From: Sulfitobacter sp043557345
GTDB lineage: Bacteria; Pseudomonadota; Alphaproteobacteria; Rhodobacterales; Rhodobacteraceae
Direction of reading: 5' to 3'
NCBI RefSeq assembly: GCF_043557345.1
Contig: NZ_JBIFFV010000001.1
Span: forward strand, 310,001-374,000
DNA length: 64,000 nt
Position 1 is the stretch's first letter. Every line of letters begins with the position of its first letter. The notes below the pieces were generated by a model. The model made no database searches. It saw only the letters and a list, made by a program, of their open reading frames with translations, and had not been told where the DNA came from. The position numbers and the translations under genes were made by a program. This document shows positions 33,645 to 41,034 of the stretch, in pieces.

Positions 33645-34415
33645 ATGCAAGCGGATCAATCAACCATCGACCCCGCCGAGATCGCCAAATTCGAAGCCAT
33701 GGCCGCCGAATGGTGGGATCTGAACGGCAAGTTCAAACCGCTGCACATGCTGAACCCCTGCCGGTTGGACTATATCACCAGCCAGATCGCGGGGGAGTTC
33801 GACCGCGATCTGACGGCCCCCACCCCCTTCGCGGGGCTGCGCATTCTCGACATCGGCTGCGGCGGCGGGTTGCTGTCCGAACCGATGGCGCGGCTTGGGG
33901 CCGATGTGGTGGGCGCGGATGCGGCGGCGGGCAACATCCCCGTGGCGCAGATCCACGCGCAGCAATCGGGGCTGGAGATCGACTACCGCCACACCACCGC
34001 CGAAACCATGGCCGATGCCGGTGAGAAATTCGACGTGGTGCTGAACATGGAGGTGGTCGAACATGTCGCATCTCCCATCGACTACCTGATCGCCTGCCGC
34101 CGCCTGCTGAAACCCGGCGGGCTGCACATCTGTTCGACCCTGAACCGCAACCCGAAGTCCTTTATGATGGCGATTGTCGGGGCCGAGCATGTGATGCGCT
34201 GGCTGCCAAAGGGCACCCATGACTGGAACAAGTTCATCACCCCGGACGAGCTTTACGATCTTTTGAGCCGCGCCGGGCTGGAGCCGGTGGACCGCAAGGG
34301 TTTCGTCTTTAACCCCGTCGCATGGTCGTGGCGCCTGTCGGATCGGGATTTGAGCGTGAACTACGTTACAGCCAGCCTTAATCCGGGCCTCAACCCTGGC
34401 TCAACTGGCGTCTGA
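33645..34415 (+). CDS. ubiG: Ubiquinone biosynthesis O-methyltransferase
   Basis: 256 residues from the ATG at 33645, preceded by AGGGAG; an earlier TTG lacks this. EWWDLNGKFKPLHMLNPCRLDYI near the N-terminus is a UbiG hallmark. LRILDIGCGGGLLSEPMARLGADVVG is the SAM-binding motif I, and VLNMEVVEHV follows. It carries out both O-methylations in ubiquinone synthesis. The 3' end overlaps the convergent marR gene by 26 bases. Confidence 0.95.
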   Translation: MQADQSTIDPAEIAKFEAMAAEWWDLNGKFKPLHMLNPCRLDYITSQIAGEFDRDLTAPTPFAGLRILDIGCGGGLLSEPMARLGADVVGADAAAGNIPVAQIHAQQSGLEIDYRHTTAETMADAGEKFDVVLNMEVVEHVASPIDYLIACRRLLKPGGLHICSTLNRNPKSFMMAIVGAEHVMRWLPKGTHDWNKFITPDELYDLLSRAGLEPVDRKGFVFNPVAWSWRLSDRDLSVNYVTASLNPGLNPGSTGV

Positions 34416-34830
34416 GCGCGCGCAGGATCGGGAGCGTGGCGCGGACCTGTTCTTCGCCAAGCTCCCCCACCACGTTCGAGATCATCGGCGTGATCGCATT
34501 CACCGCCGCATCCCGTGCCTGCCGCCCGGCGGGGCTGATCGCGACCATCTTGCGCCGCGCGTCGTCCCAATCGGGGCGGATATGGACGTAACCGGCCCAC
34601 TCCAGTTTGCTCAGCGTATTGGTCATCGCCCCGCGAGTGACATTGAATGTCTCGGCCAATTGCGCGGGCGAGCGTTCGCCGCCGTGCCACGACAAGCTGT
34701 TCAGCACCGAGAAATGCGAAATCTCCATGCCCCGCGGCAGCACCCGTGTCAGGCGGCTGCGCACCGATTGGTCGGCGGCCAGCAATTCTCCGAACAACAT
34801 GATCGCAAGGGTATTTTTATCGTCGGTCAT
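34390..34830 (-). CDS. MarR-family transcriptional regulator
   Basis: 146 residues with a winged helix: ERSPAQLAETFNVTRGAMTNTLSKLE is the recognition helix region, and GYVHIRPDWDDARRKMVAISPAG the wing. Such regulators usually repress nearby genes and respond to small phenolics or oxidants. It follows the nitrilase gene by 11 bases in the comF-grxC-nit-marR run, and overlaps the end of ubiG. The ligand and targets are not visible. Confidence 0.88.
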   Translation of the reverse strand: MTDDKNTLAIMLFGELLAADQSVRSRLTRVLPRGMEISHFSVLNSLSWHGGERSPAQLAETFNVTRGAMTNTLSKLEWAGYVHIRPDWDDARRKMVAISPAGRQARDAAVNAITPMISNVVGELGEEQVRATLPILRALRRQLSQG

Positions 34831-34841
34831 TTTCGGTCCGG

Positions 34842-35672
34842 TCAGGGCGCGGCAAAGAGGCGGCGGTTGGCAAGGCTGGGCACTTTGGCGCGGGCCTTGT
34901 CACATTCTTCCATGTCCATGTCACAAAAGTAAACGCCGGGGGCCGTTCCGGCATCCAACACCACCTCCCCCCAAGGGGCCACGACCAGCGAATGGCCATA
35001 GGTGTCGCGGGTCTTATGCGCGGTGCTGGCATGGGTGCCCGTCTGGGCCGGGGCCAGCACATAGCAGCCATTCTCAATCGCCCGCGCCCGCAGCAGGCTG
35101 TGCCAATGCGCAGCCCCGGTGACCGAAGAGAAGGCCGCAGGCATGGTCAGGATACGCGCGCCCGCCTCGGCCAAGGCTTGATAGAGCGCCGGGAAGCGCA
35201 TGTCATAGCAGATCGACATGCCTATCTTGCCAAAAGGCGTCTCGGCCAGCACGGCCTTGTCGCCGGGGCGATAGCCCGCGGACTCGCGGTAGCTTTCGGT
35301 CTCGTTGATATCCACGTCGAACATGTGGATTTTGTCGTAACGCGCGACGATCTCCCCCTGCGGGGAAATCAGGAAACACCGATTGGCAAAGCGCCCGTCG
35401 CCCCCGCGCGTTTTCAGACCGAGCGAGCCGATCAGCAGCCAGATGCCCGCCTTCGCCGCCTCTTCGCGCAGGGCTGCGAGGGTGGCATCGTCTTCCTCAT
35501 AGGCCAGCACCGACTGTTGGTGAGACCGACTGGTGCTGACGCAATTCGTCACCTCGGGGGTCAAGACAAACTCGGCCCCGCCCGCCACGGCCGCGTGCAG
35601 CAGGGCGCGGGTCTCGACCAGGTTGGCGGCGGGGTCGTCCGAGACGTTGAGTTGCAGCAGCGCGATTTTCAT
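34842..35672 (-). CDS. Carbon-nitrogen hydrolase, Nit2/omega-amidase-like
   Basis: 276 residues. The Glu-Lys-Cys triad is visible in TPEVTN, ARYDKIHMFD and GMSICYDMRFPALYQ. Sequence and length are close to Nit2/omega-amidase, and also to Nit1-type deaminated glutathione amidases; the latter is plausible because grxC is directly upstream and overlaps it by four bases. Cytoplasmic. The start MKIALLQLNVSDDPAAN is normal for the family. Confidence 0.88.
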   Translation of the reverse strand: MKIALLQLNVSDDPAANLVETRALLHAAVAGGAEFVLTPEVTNCVSTSRSHQQSVLAYEEDDATLAALREEAAKAGIWLLIGSLGLKTRGGDGRFANRCFLISPQGEIVARYDKIHMFDVDINETESYRESAGYRPGDKAVLAETPFGKIGMSICYDMRFPALYQALAEAGARILTMPAAFSSVTGAAHWHSLLRARAIENGCYVLAPAQTGTHASTAHKTRDTYGHSLVVAPWGEVVLDAGTAPGVYFCDMDMEECDKARAKVPSLANRRLFAAP

Positions 35673-35929
35673 CTGTCGCTCAGCAATGCGTCCAGCTTGC
35701 CGGCACGGTCCAGCGCATAAAGCTCATCGCAGCCACCGACATGCACATCGCCGATGAAAATCTGCGGCACGGTGCGGGCACCGCCGGCGCGCTGGATCAT
35801 CTCTTTCTTACGCTCTGGTTCCGACAGCACATCGACTTCGTCAAAGGCCGCGCCCTTCTGGGTCAGCAGGCGTTTGGCGGAATGGCAAAAACCGCAGAGC
35901 GGCGACGTGTAGATTTCGACAGGTTGCAT
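35669..35929 (-). CDS. grxC: Glutaredoxin 3
   Basis: 86 residues. The active site is SPLCGFCHSAKRLL with a CGFC dithiol instead of the common CPYC; TVPQIFIG supplies the cis-proline and GGCDELYALDRAG the glutathione-binding GG-D motif. It reduces disulfides with glutathione. In operon with comF (upstream) and the nitrilase (downstream, ATGA overlap). CGFC glutaredoxins recur in alphaproteobacteria. Confidence 0.92.
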   Translation of the reverse strand: MQPVEIYTSPLCGFCHSAKRLLTQKGAAFDEVDVLSEPERKKEMIQRAGGARTVPQIFIGDVHVGGCDELYALDRAGKLDALLSDR

Positions 35930-35966
35930 AGGATCACCCTTTGAACAGTTAACGTTGCCCAGTGAT

Positions 35967-36698
35967 CTAGGTCTCTTTGGCCACGCGCGCCAGTGCCAGC
36001 ACGAAAACCGGGCCGGACCCGGCAGCCAGACAGGCCTGCGTGCAGGCGGTCAATGTGGCGCCGGAGGTAAAGACATCGTCCACCAAGATCACCGGTCGCG
36101 TAATGATACGGTGCCGCCGCCGCGGATGCACGCGGATCGCCTGCTCCAAGACGCGATACCGGGCTGCACGGCCCAAACCCTCCAACGAGGGCGTATGCCG
36201 GACCCGCTGCAACAGATCGGGACACCAGCGGAGCCCGGTTTCCGCCGAGAGCGCCTTGGCCAGCAGAGCCGATTGATTGTACCGCCGTTTCAGCAAGCGG
36301 AGCCAATGCAGCGGCACCGGCGCGATCAACGCCTCTTGCGGCAAGATGCCCTGCGCCGCTTGCGCCATCCAGCGCGCGGCAGGGCGGGCGATCTCTTGCC
36401 GGTCGCTATGTTTCAGCGCCAGAACCAGCCTGCGCCCCATATCGCGGTAGATGAGCGCCGTGCGCCCCTGCGCCCATGGGCGCGGCATGGCGAGACAGGC
36501 ATCACAATGGGGTGAACCCACATCGCCGCCACCCGGCAGGGGCAGCCCGCAGGCATCGCAGACCGTCCCCCCGATAAAGGCCGTATCCCGCCAGCAAGCG
36601 CCGCAGAGCTCGAAATCCGCATCGACAAGCCCCCCGCATCCCAGACAGCGCGGCGGATAGATAAGCGACACTGCTGTTTGAAGTCCCCGTGGCGGCAT
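35967..36698 (-). CDS. comF: ComF-family phosphoribosyltransferase-like protein
   Basis: 243 residues from the ATG at 36698, which has GGGGA nine bases upstream; a GTG at 36722 would overlap the divergent gene. An N-terminal double zinc finger (CLGCGG, CGACW, CDACGLPL, HCDAC) is followed by a type I PRTase fold with the PRPP loop VILVDDVFTSGATLTACTQA. ComF is needed for DNA uptake in competent bacteria; here it heads a redox operon, as often in Rhodobacteraceae, and competence genes are not seen nearby. Confidence 0.9.
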   Translation of the reverse strand: MPPRGLQTAVSLIYPPRCLGCGGLVDADFELCGACWRDTAFIGGTVCDACGLPLPGGGDVGSPHCDACLAMPRPWAQGRTALIYRDMGRRLVLALKHSDRQEIARPAARWMAQAAQGILPQEALIAPVPLHWLRLLKRRYNQSALLAKALSAETGLRWCPDLLQRVRHTPSLEGLGRAARYRVLEQAIRVHPRRRHRIITRPVILVDDVFTSGATLTACTQACLAAGSGPVFVLALARVAKET

Positions 36699-36712
36699 TC
36701 TATGTGTTCCCC

Positions 36713-37531
36713 ATGACAGCACAGCCCACCCTGACCGACCCCAAGGCCCTCGCCCAGCACCGCGCCCGCGCGACGGCGCGGGGCATGTTCCTGCAACAGG
36801 CAGCCGCCGCTGAGGTTCAGGATCGGCTCAGTTTGGTTAAGAAAACGTTTACCGCACCGGCCATCGTGACCGGCTTCCCCCAAGTCTGGGCAGAGGCCTT
36901 CCCGAAGGCCAAGATCGTCGCCGAGGCCGAGGTGCTCGCGCTGGAACCGCAGGCGCATGATCTGGTGATCCACGCCATGGGGCTGCATTGGGCGAATGAC
37001 CCCATTGGCCAGTTGATCCAATGCCGCCGCGCGCTGCGCCCTGACGGGCTGTTGCAGGCCGTGGCGCTTGGCGGGCAAACCCTGCATGAGTTGCGCGCCT
37101 GCCTTGGGCAGGCCGAAGCCGAAGTGACCGGCGGCCTGTCGCCCCGTATCGCCCCGATGGGCGAACTGCGCGATCTGGGCGCGCTGCTGCAACGCGCAGG
37201 GCTGGCCCTGCCCGTGGCCGATAGCCAACCGCTGTCCGTGGAATATGAAGACGCATGGGCCCTGATGCGCGACCTGCGCGAGATGGGAGAGACCAACGCC
37301 CTGCAAGCCCGGCTGCGCCGCCCCACCGGCCGCGCCGTGCTGACCCGCGCGGCCGAGCTTTACGCCACGCATTTCACCGCCGCCTCGGGCCGGATCACGG
37401 CGACCTTCGACATGATCTTTCTTGCCGGTTGGGCGCCGGACGAAAGCCAACAGAAACCGTTGCGCCCCGGATCGGCGCAGCAACGGCTGGCAGATGCGCT
37501 GAATAGTCGCGAGGAACCCCTCCCCGATTGA
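36713..37531 (+). CDS. NDUFAF5/BioC-like methyltransferase-fold protein
   Basis: 272 residues. It lacks an obvious classic GxGxG motif I, but HDLVIHAMGLHWANDPIGQLIQCRRALRPDGLLQAV and GGQTLHELRACL are recognisable from the NDUFAF5-related group, where human NDUFAF5 hydroxylates an arginine of complex I subunit NDUFS7. The bacterial role is probably similar but unproven. The ATG at 36713 has no ribosome-binding site and is only 14 bases from the divergent comF ATG, so translation may be leaderless. hemH follows 52 bases on. Confidence 0.75.
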   Translation: MTAQPTLTDPKALAQHRARATARGMFLQQAAAAEVQDRLSLVKKTFTAPAIVTGFPQVWAEAFPKAKIVAEAEVLALEPQAHDLVIHAMGLHWANDPIGQLIQCRRALRPDGLLQAVALGGQTLHELRACLGQAEAEVTGGLSPRIAPMGELRDLGALLQRAGLALPVADSQPLSVEYEDAWALMRDLREMGETNALQARLRRPTGRAVLTRAAELYATHFTAASGRITATFDMIFLAGWAPDESQQKPLRPGSAQQRLADALNSREEPLPD

Positions 37532-37583
37532 CCCAATCGGCAAAGCGGCTATCTCTGCGCGGATCATATGCGAGGAAACCCCC

Positions 37584-38657
37584 ATGCAGGCAGCCCAGCC
37601 CCAATCCGCCCAAGCCGACCCCACCCGGCCCGAACACGGCCCCAGCGATCATCCCAAAGTCCCGCGTCCCAAGGTTGGTGTTCTGCTCGCCAACCTTGGC
37701 ACGCCGGACGGCTATGACTATTGGTCGATGCGCCGTTACCTGAGCGAGTTCCTTTCGGACCGCCGGGTGATCGACTACAGCCCGTGGAAATGGCAACCGC
37801 TGTTGCAGACGGTGATCCTCACCAAACGCCCTTTCGCAAGCGGCGCGGCCTATAAATCCATCTGGAACGAGGCCGAGAACGAAAGCCCGCTGGCCACAAT
37901 CACCAAATCGCAAACCGCCAAGATCAAGGCGGCGATCGAAGCGCGCTACGGGGCCGATGTGATGGTCGATTACGCCATGCGCTATGGCAACCCTTCGACC
38001 CGTTCCAAGGTCGAGGCGATGGTCGCCGCCGGATGCCAGAAGATATTGTTTTTCCCGCTTTATCCGCAATATGCCGGGGCCACCACGGCGACGGCGAATG
38101 ACGCTTTCTTTGCCGCTCTGGCGAAGGAGAAATGGCAACCCGCCTCGCGCACCGTGGCCCCCTATTTCGACCGGCCCGACTATATCGAAGCGCTGGCGCA
38201 ATCGGTCGAACGGGCCTATGCCGCGAAGGACAAGAAGCCCGATCTGCTGGTCTGCTCCTACCACGGTCTGCCGCAGCGCTATCTGATTGAAGGCGACCCC
38301 TACCATTGCCAATGTCAGAAGACGACGCGCCTGCTGAAAGAACGGCTAGGCTGGGACGGCAGCGAGATCATCACGACCTTCCAATCGCAGTTCGGCCCGG
38401 AGGAATGGCTGCAACCCTATACCGTCGAAGAAGTCGCGCGTCAGGCCAAGGCGGGCAAGAAAAGCATCGCCGTCTGCGCGCCTGCCTTCTCAGCCGATTG
38501 CATCGAAACGCTGGAAGAGATCAACGAAGAGATCAAGGAAAGCTTTGAAGAAGCAGGCGGCGAGGATTTTACCTATATTCCCTGCCTGAACGACGATGCG
38601 GCGCATATCGAAACGCTGACCACGATCATCAGTGAAAATCTGGCCGGCTGGGTCTAA
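37584..38657 (+). CDS. hemH: Ferrochelatase
   Basis: 357 residues with a GAGGAA ribosome-binding site. KVGVLLANLGTPDGYDYWSMRRYL opens the domain; CSYHGLPQRYLIEGDPYHCQCQ carries the catalytic histidine; TTFQSQFGPEEWLQPYT and CAPAFSADCIETLEEI are the second signature. It inserts Fe2+ into protoporphyrin IX at the end of haem synthesis. The first ~27 residues are proline- and glutamine-rich and unlike the core. A strong terminator follows. Confidence 0.96.
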   Translation: MQAAQPQSAQADPTRPEHGPSDHPKVPRPKVGVLLANLGTPDGYDYWSMRRYLSEFLSDRRVIDYSPWKWQPLLQTVILTKRPFASGAAYKSIWNEAENESPLATITKSQTAKIKAAIEARYGADVMVDYAMRYGNPSTRSKVEAMVAAGCQKILFFPLYPQYAGATTATANDAFFAALAKEKWQPASRTVAPYFDRPDYIEALAQSVERAYAAKDKKPDLLVCSYHGLPQRYLIEGDPYHCQCQKTTRLLKERLGWDGSEIITTFQSQFGPEEWLQPYTVEEVARQAKAGKKSIAVCAPAFSADCIETLEEINEEIKESFEEAGGEDFTYIPCLNDDAAHIETLTTIISENLAGWV

Positions 38658-38666
38658 TCCCGCTTT

Positions 38667-38690
38667 GGGGTCGCGCCGGCGGCCCCTTTT
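38667..38690 (+). terminator. Rho-independent terminator of hemH
   Basis: An 8-bp stem (38667-38674 with 38679-38686, including one G-U pair), four-base loop, then TTTT (38687-38690), ten bases after the hemH stop. Confidence 0.7.
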
Positions 38691-38710
38691 CAGAACCTTG
38701 CGCAGAATAC

Positions 38711-38739
38711 AAAAAAGGCGGTGCATTGCACCGCCTTTT
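38711..38739. terminator. Bidirectional terminator between hemH and the small exported gene
   Basis: GGCGGTGCA (38717-38725), one base, TGCACCGCC (38727-38735), flanked by AAAAAA (38711-38716) and TTTT (38736-38739). It works on both strands and serves chiefly the minus-strand gene at 38761. Confidence 0.8.
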
Positions 38740-38760
38740 CCGTTTGATCGTCAGTTCCGA

Positions 38761-38943
38761 TTAGTCGGAAGCAACAGCTGCGGCAACCAGAGCCAGCAGG
38801 ATCAGGGGAACCAGGATGCCCGAGGACGAACCTGTTGTTTCTTCCACGATGACCGGTGCTTCGACGATCGGCTCGGCCAGCGAACCAGCAAAAGCAGTCG
38901 ATGCAGCAGCGGACAGAGCAGCGGCGAGAACGAGTTTCTTCAT
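38761..38943 (-). CDS. Small exported protein with one C-terminal membrane helix
   Basis: 60 residues from the ATG at 38943, preceded by a perfect GGAGG. A signal peptide (KKLVLAAALSAAASTAFA, cleavage near 19) leads to about 20 acidic residues (GSLAEPIVEAPVIVEETTG) and a hydrophobic tail (ILVPLILLALVAAAVA). I recall the same layout in other Rhodobacteraceae, with no known function. It has its own strong terminator and ribosome-binding site, so it could be highly expressed. A longer in-frame start at 38994 is unlikely. Confidence 0.75.
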   Translation of the reverse strand: MKKLVLAAALSAAASTAFAGSLAEPIVEAPVIVEETTGSSSGILVPLILLALVAAAVASD

Positions 38944-39084
38944 AACATAACCTCCAGAATAGGCGTGCTGTATCATATACATACACGCACCCAAGACTTA
39001 CCTCGTAATCCTGTTCTAAACAGTATCGGCAAAAGTTTGCAAACCCGGAATCAGCTATTGCATCAAGGAATCAGGGGGATGTCG

Positions 39085-39696
39085 TCAAATTAGCAACACC
39101 TGTGTGCCGACCTTTGTCAGGGCAAAAAGTTCGGCGATATGTTCGTTGTAGAGCCCGATGCAACCATTGGAAGACTTACGTCCAATTTTTCTTGTGTCGT
39201 GGGTTCCGTGGATACGATAGTAGGTCCAGCTGAGGTACAGCGCATGGGTGCCCAGAGGGTTGTCCGGGCCGGGGCCGACATAGGGCGGCCATTCGGGATT
39301 GCGCTTGAGCATGGAGGGCGTCGGACGCCAGCTTGGCCCCTCGACCTTTTTGATAACACGGGTCCGGCCACGGCGTGTGAGGTCTTCGGTCAGCGGCACC
39401 GAGGAGGGGTAAAGTTTGTAAACGCTCTGATCCTCGGACCAGTAGTGCACCGCCCGGCTGTCGATATCGACCAGCACCGCGCCATTGCGCGTGTTGCTGA
39501 AATAGGGGCGCCAATCCAGCATCCGGAAGCTCGAGACATTGCGCTTGACCGCTTCGGTCAGATCACGCTCCGTCTCGGTCGTGGCGGTGGAGTTGAAAGA
39601 TGAGGTGCTTTGCGCCAGCGCGGGTGCGGCGAGCATCGCGGCGCTGCCAGCGAGGAAGCCACGGCGGCTCTTGATCGAAAAACGGGGAGCGGACAT
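39085..39696 (-). CDS. L,D-transpeptidase (YkuD domain), Tat-exported
   Basis: 203 residues. An N-terminal twin-arginine signal (SRRGFLAGSAAMLAAPALAQ). The catalytic motif HGTHDTRKIGRKSSNGCIGL near 165-184 contains the His and the nucleophilic Cys of the YkuD fold. GPDNPLGTHALYLS is the usual lead-in. It would make 3-3 cross-links in peptidoglycan or attach proteins to it. A second L,D-transpeptidase lies at 40425, with a CAP lipoprotein between. Confidence 0.92.
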   Translation of the reverse strand: MSAPRFSIKSRRGFLAGSAAMLAAPALAQSTSSFNSTATTETERDLTEAVKRNVSSFRMLDWRPYFSNTRNGAVLVDIDSRAVHYWSEDQSVYKLYPSSVPLTEDLTRRGRTRVIKKVEGPSWRPTPSMLKRNPEWPPYVGPGPDNPLGTHALYLSWTYYRIHGTHDTRKIGRKSSNGCIGLYNEHIAELFALTKVGTQVLLI

Positions 39697-39757
39697 GGAG
39701 CGTCTCCAAAACTGTAATTATGCTAATTAATGCCACTTATATGGCTCGAAAGACGCA

Positions 39758-39771
39758 GTTTCAATTGAAAC
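39758..39771. promoter_or_regulatory. Perfect 14-base palindrome in a divergent promoter region
   Basis: GTTTCAATTGAAAC reads the same on both strands. It lies about 60 bases upstream of the L,D-transpeptidase start and 93 bases before the CAP gene, so it is a candidate operator for either. No regulator is assigned. Confidence 0.4.
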
Positions 39772-39864
39772 CGGGGCCGCACGGCAGAGTCATGCCTATG
39801 TGCGTTTGAACTGCAACGCGCCCCGATGTAAGGCAGAAAAAACTTCATTGCGTGGAGCGCTCAT

Positions 39865-40362
39865 ATGATCCGTATCCTGTCCATTCTGCTGGCGCTGACG
39901 GTTGCGCTGGCTGCCTGTACCCCCGCCAGTACGACCGGCGGCAAAGCCGGCGGTTCCTACCGCATCAGCCGCTCCGACGCGGGTACGATCCAGTTCCGCA
40001 TGCTCGATTCCGTCAACGCGCTGCGCAGCTCTGCCGGGGTGACGCCGCTGGCGCTGGATGCCAAGCTGAACGCCGCTGCCGCGACCCATTCGCGCGACAT
40101 GTCGGTGCAAAACCGCCCTTGGCATTTCGGCTCCGACGGATCCTCGCCCATCGATCGTATCCAGCGTGTGGGCTATACCGGCGGTTTGGTCGGTGAGGTG
40201 ATCTCGGAAACCTATGAGACCGAGCTTGAGACCCTCGCGGCTTGGATGGAACAACCTGACACGCGCCGCATTCTGATGGCCCCCGATGGCCGCCAGATGG
40301 GCTTTTCCTGGTATCAGGAAAACGGTGGCAAGATCTGGTGGACGCTGGTCGTCGGCAACTGA
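39865..40362 (+). CDS. CAP-domain (SCP/PR1) lipoprotein
   Basis: 165 residues. The signal ends in a lipobox (VALAAC), with the lipidated cysteine near 18. The CAP domain starts at MLDSVNALRSSAGVTPLALD and includes AAATHSRDMSVQNRPWHFG, with the conserved His and Ser-rich stretch, and GEVISETYETELETLAAWM. Bacterial CAP proteins are exported and of uncertain activity; some are linked to envelope or spore assembly. Placed between two L,D-transpeptidases on the other strand, so a cell-wall role is reasonable. A strong terminator follows. Confidence 0.88.
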   Translation: MIRILSILLALTVALAACTPASTTGGKAGGSYRISRSDAGTIQFRMLDSVNALRSSAGVTPLALDAKLNAAAATHSRDMSVQNRPWHFGSDGSSPIDRIQRVGYTGGLVGEVISETYETELETLAAWMEQPDTRRILMAPDGRQMGFSWYQENGGKIWWTLVVGN

Positions 40363-40386
40363 TCTCTGCCTGATTAACCGACCGAT

Positions 40387-40414
40387 CCGGCCCCTGCGGG
40401 GGCCGGTGTCGTTT
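40387..40414 (+). terminator. Terminator of the CAP gene
   Basis: CCGGCCCC (40387-40394), TGCG loop, GGGGCCGG (40399-40406), then TGTCGTTTT. It is symmetric enough to act weakly on the converging L,D-transpeptidase gene too. Confidence 0.65.
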
Positions 40415-40424
40415 TGAACGATGC

Positions 40425-40922
40425 TTAGGGCGTGATCAGGATCGGCGTGCCGTCGCGCACCATCGCGTAGACATCTTCGATTTCCTTGTTGGTGACCGCG
40501 ATACAGCCCCAAGTCCAGTCGTGCTTTTCCTTCTTCCGCGGGTCTTTCTGCCCGTGGATAAAGATATCGCCACCGGGGCTTTTGCCCATGGCGCGGGCAT
40601 TCTCGATATCGCGGGCGTTCGGGTAGTCGATCCCGACGGAAAGATGGAAACGGCTGTTCGGGTTGCGCCGGTCGATTCGGTATAGCCCTTCGGGCGTGCG
40701 CCCATCCCCCTCAAAGGCTTTGTGACCCACCGGAGCAAAGCCCAGCCTGATCGGGTAATCCTCTAGCACACGGTTATGGTGCAACAGCATCATGCGGCGT
40801 TGGCTTTTATTCACAACCACATAGGTCACTTCGGGACCGTTGTAGCGTTTGAATTTGCTGCTGCTGCACGCGCCAAGCGCCACCATAGCGGTGCCGCCAA
40901 GTATCATTGTCCTGCGTTTCAT
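40425..40922 (-). CDS. L,D-transpeptidase family lipoprotein (YafK-like)
   Basis: 165 residues from the ATG at 40922, with GAGGG upstream. The signal (MKRRTMILGGTAMVALGAC) ends in a lipobox, LGAC, so the protein is probably an outer- or inner-membrane lipoprotein. VVNKSQRRMMLLHHNRVLEDYPIRLG opens the YkuD domain, and HGQKDPRKKEKHDWTWGCIA gives the His and catalytic Cys. The WTWGCIAVTNKEIEDVY form is like YafK/DpaA proteins that cleave lipoprotein from peptidoglycan. Convergent with the CAP gene. Confidence 0.88.
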   Translation of the reverse strand: MKRRTMILGGTAMVALGACSSSKFKRYNGPEVTYVVVNKSQRRMMLLHHNRVLEDYPIRLGFAPVGHKAFEGDGRTPEGLYRIDRRNPNSRFHLSVGIDYPNARDIENARAMGKSPGGDIFIHGQKDPRKKEKHDWTWGCIAVTNKEIEDVYAMVRDGTPILITP

Positions 40923-41034
40923 CACTGTGCCCTCAACGCCCTGGCCATTCCGGCCCTTTTTATTCGCGTTACCATAGAGAGGGATTAATTTCACTCAAAA
41001 AGCTGTGAGCCACAGTGCCAAATCGGCCCGTGGC

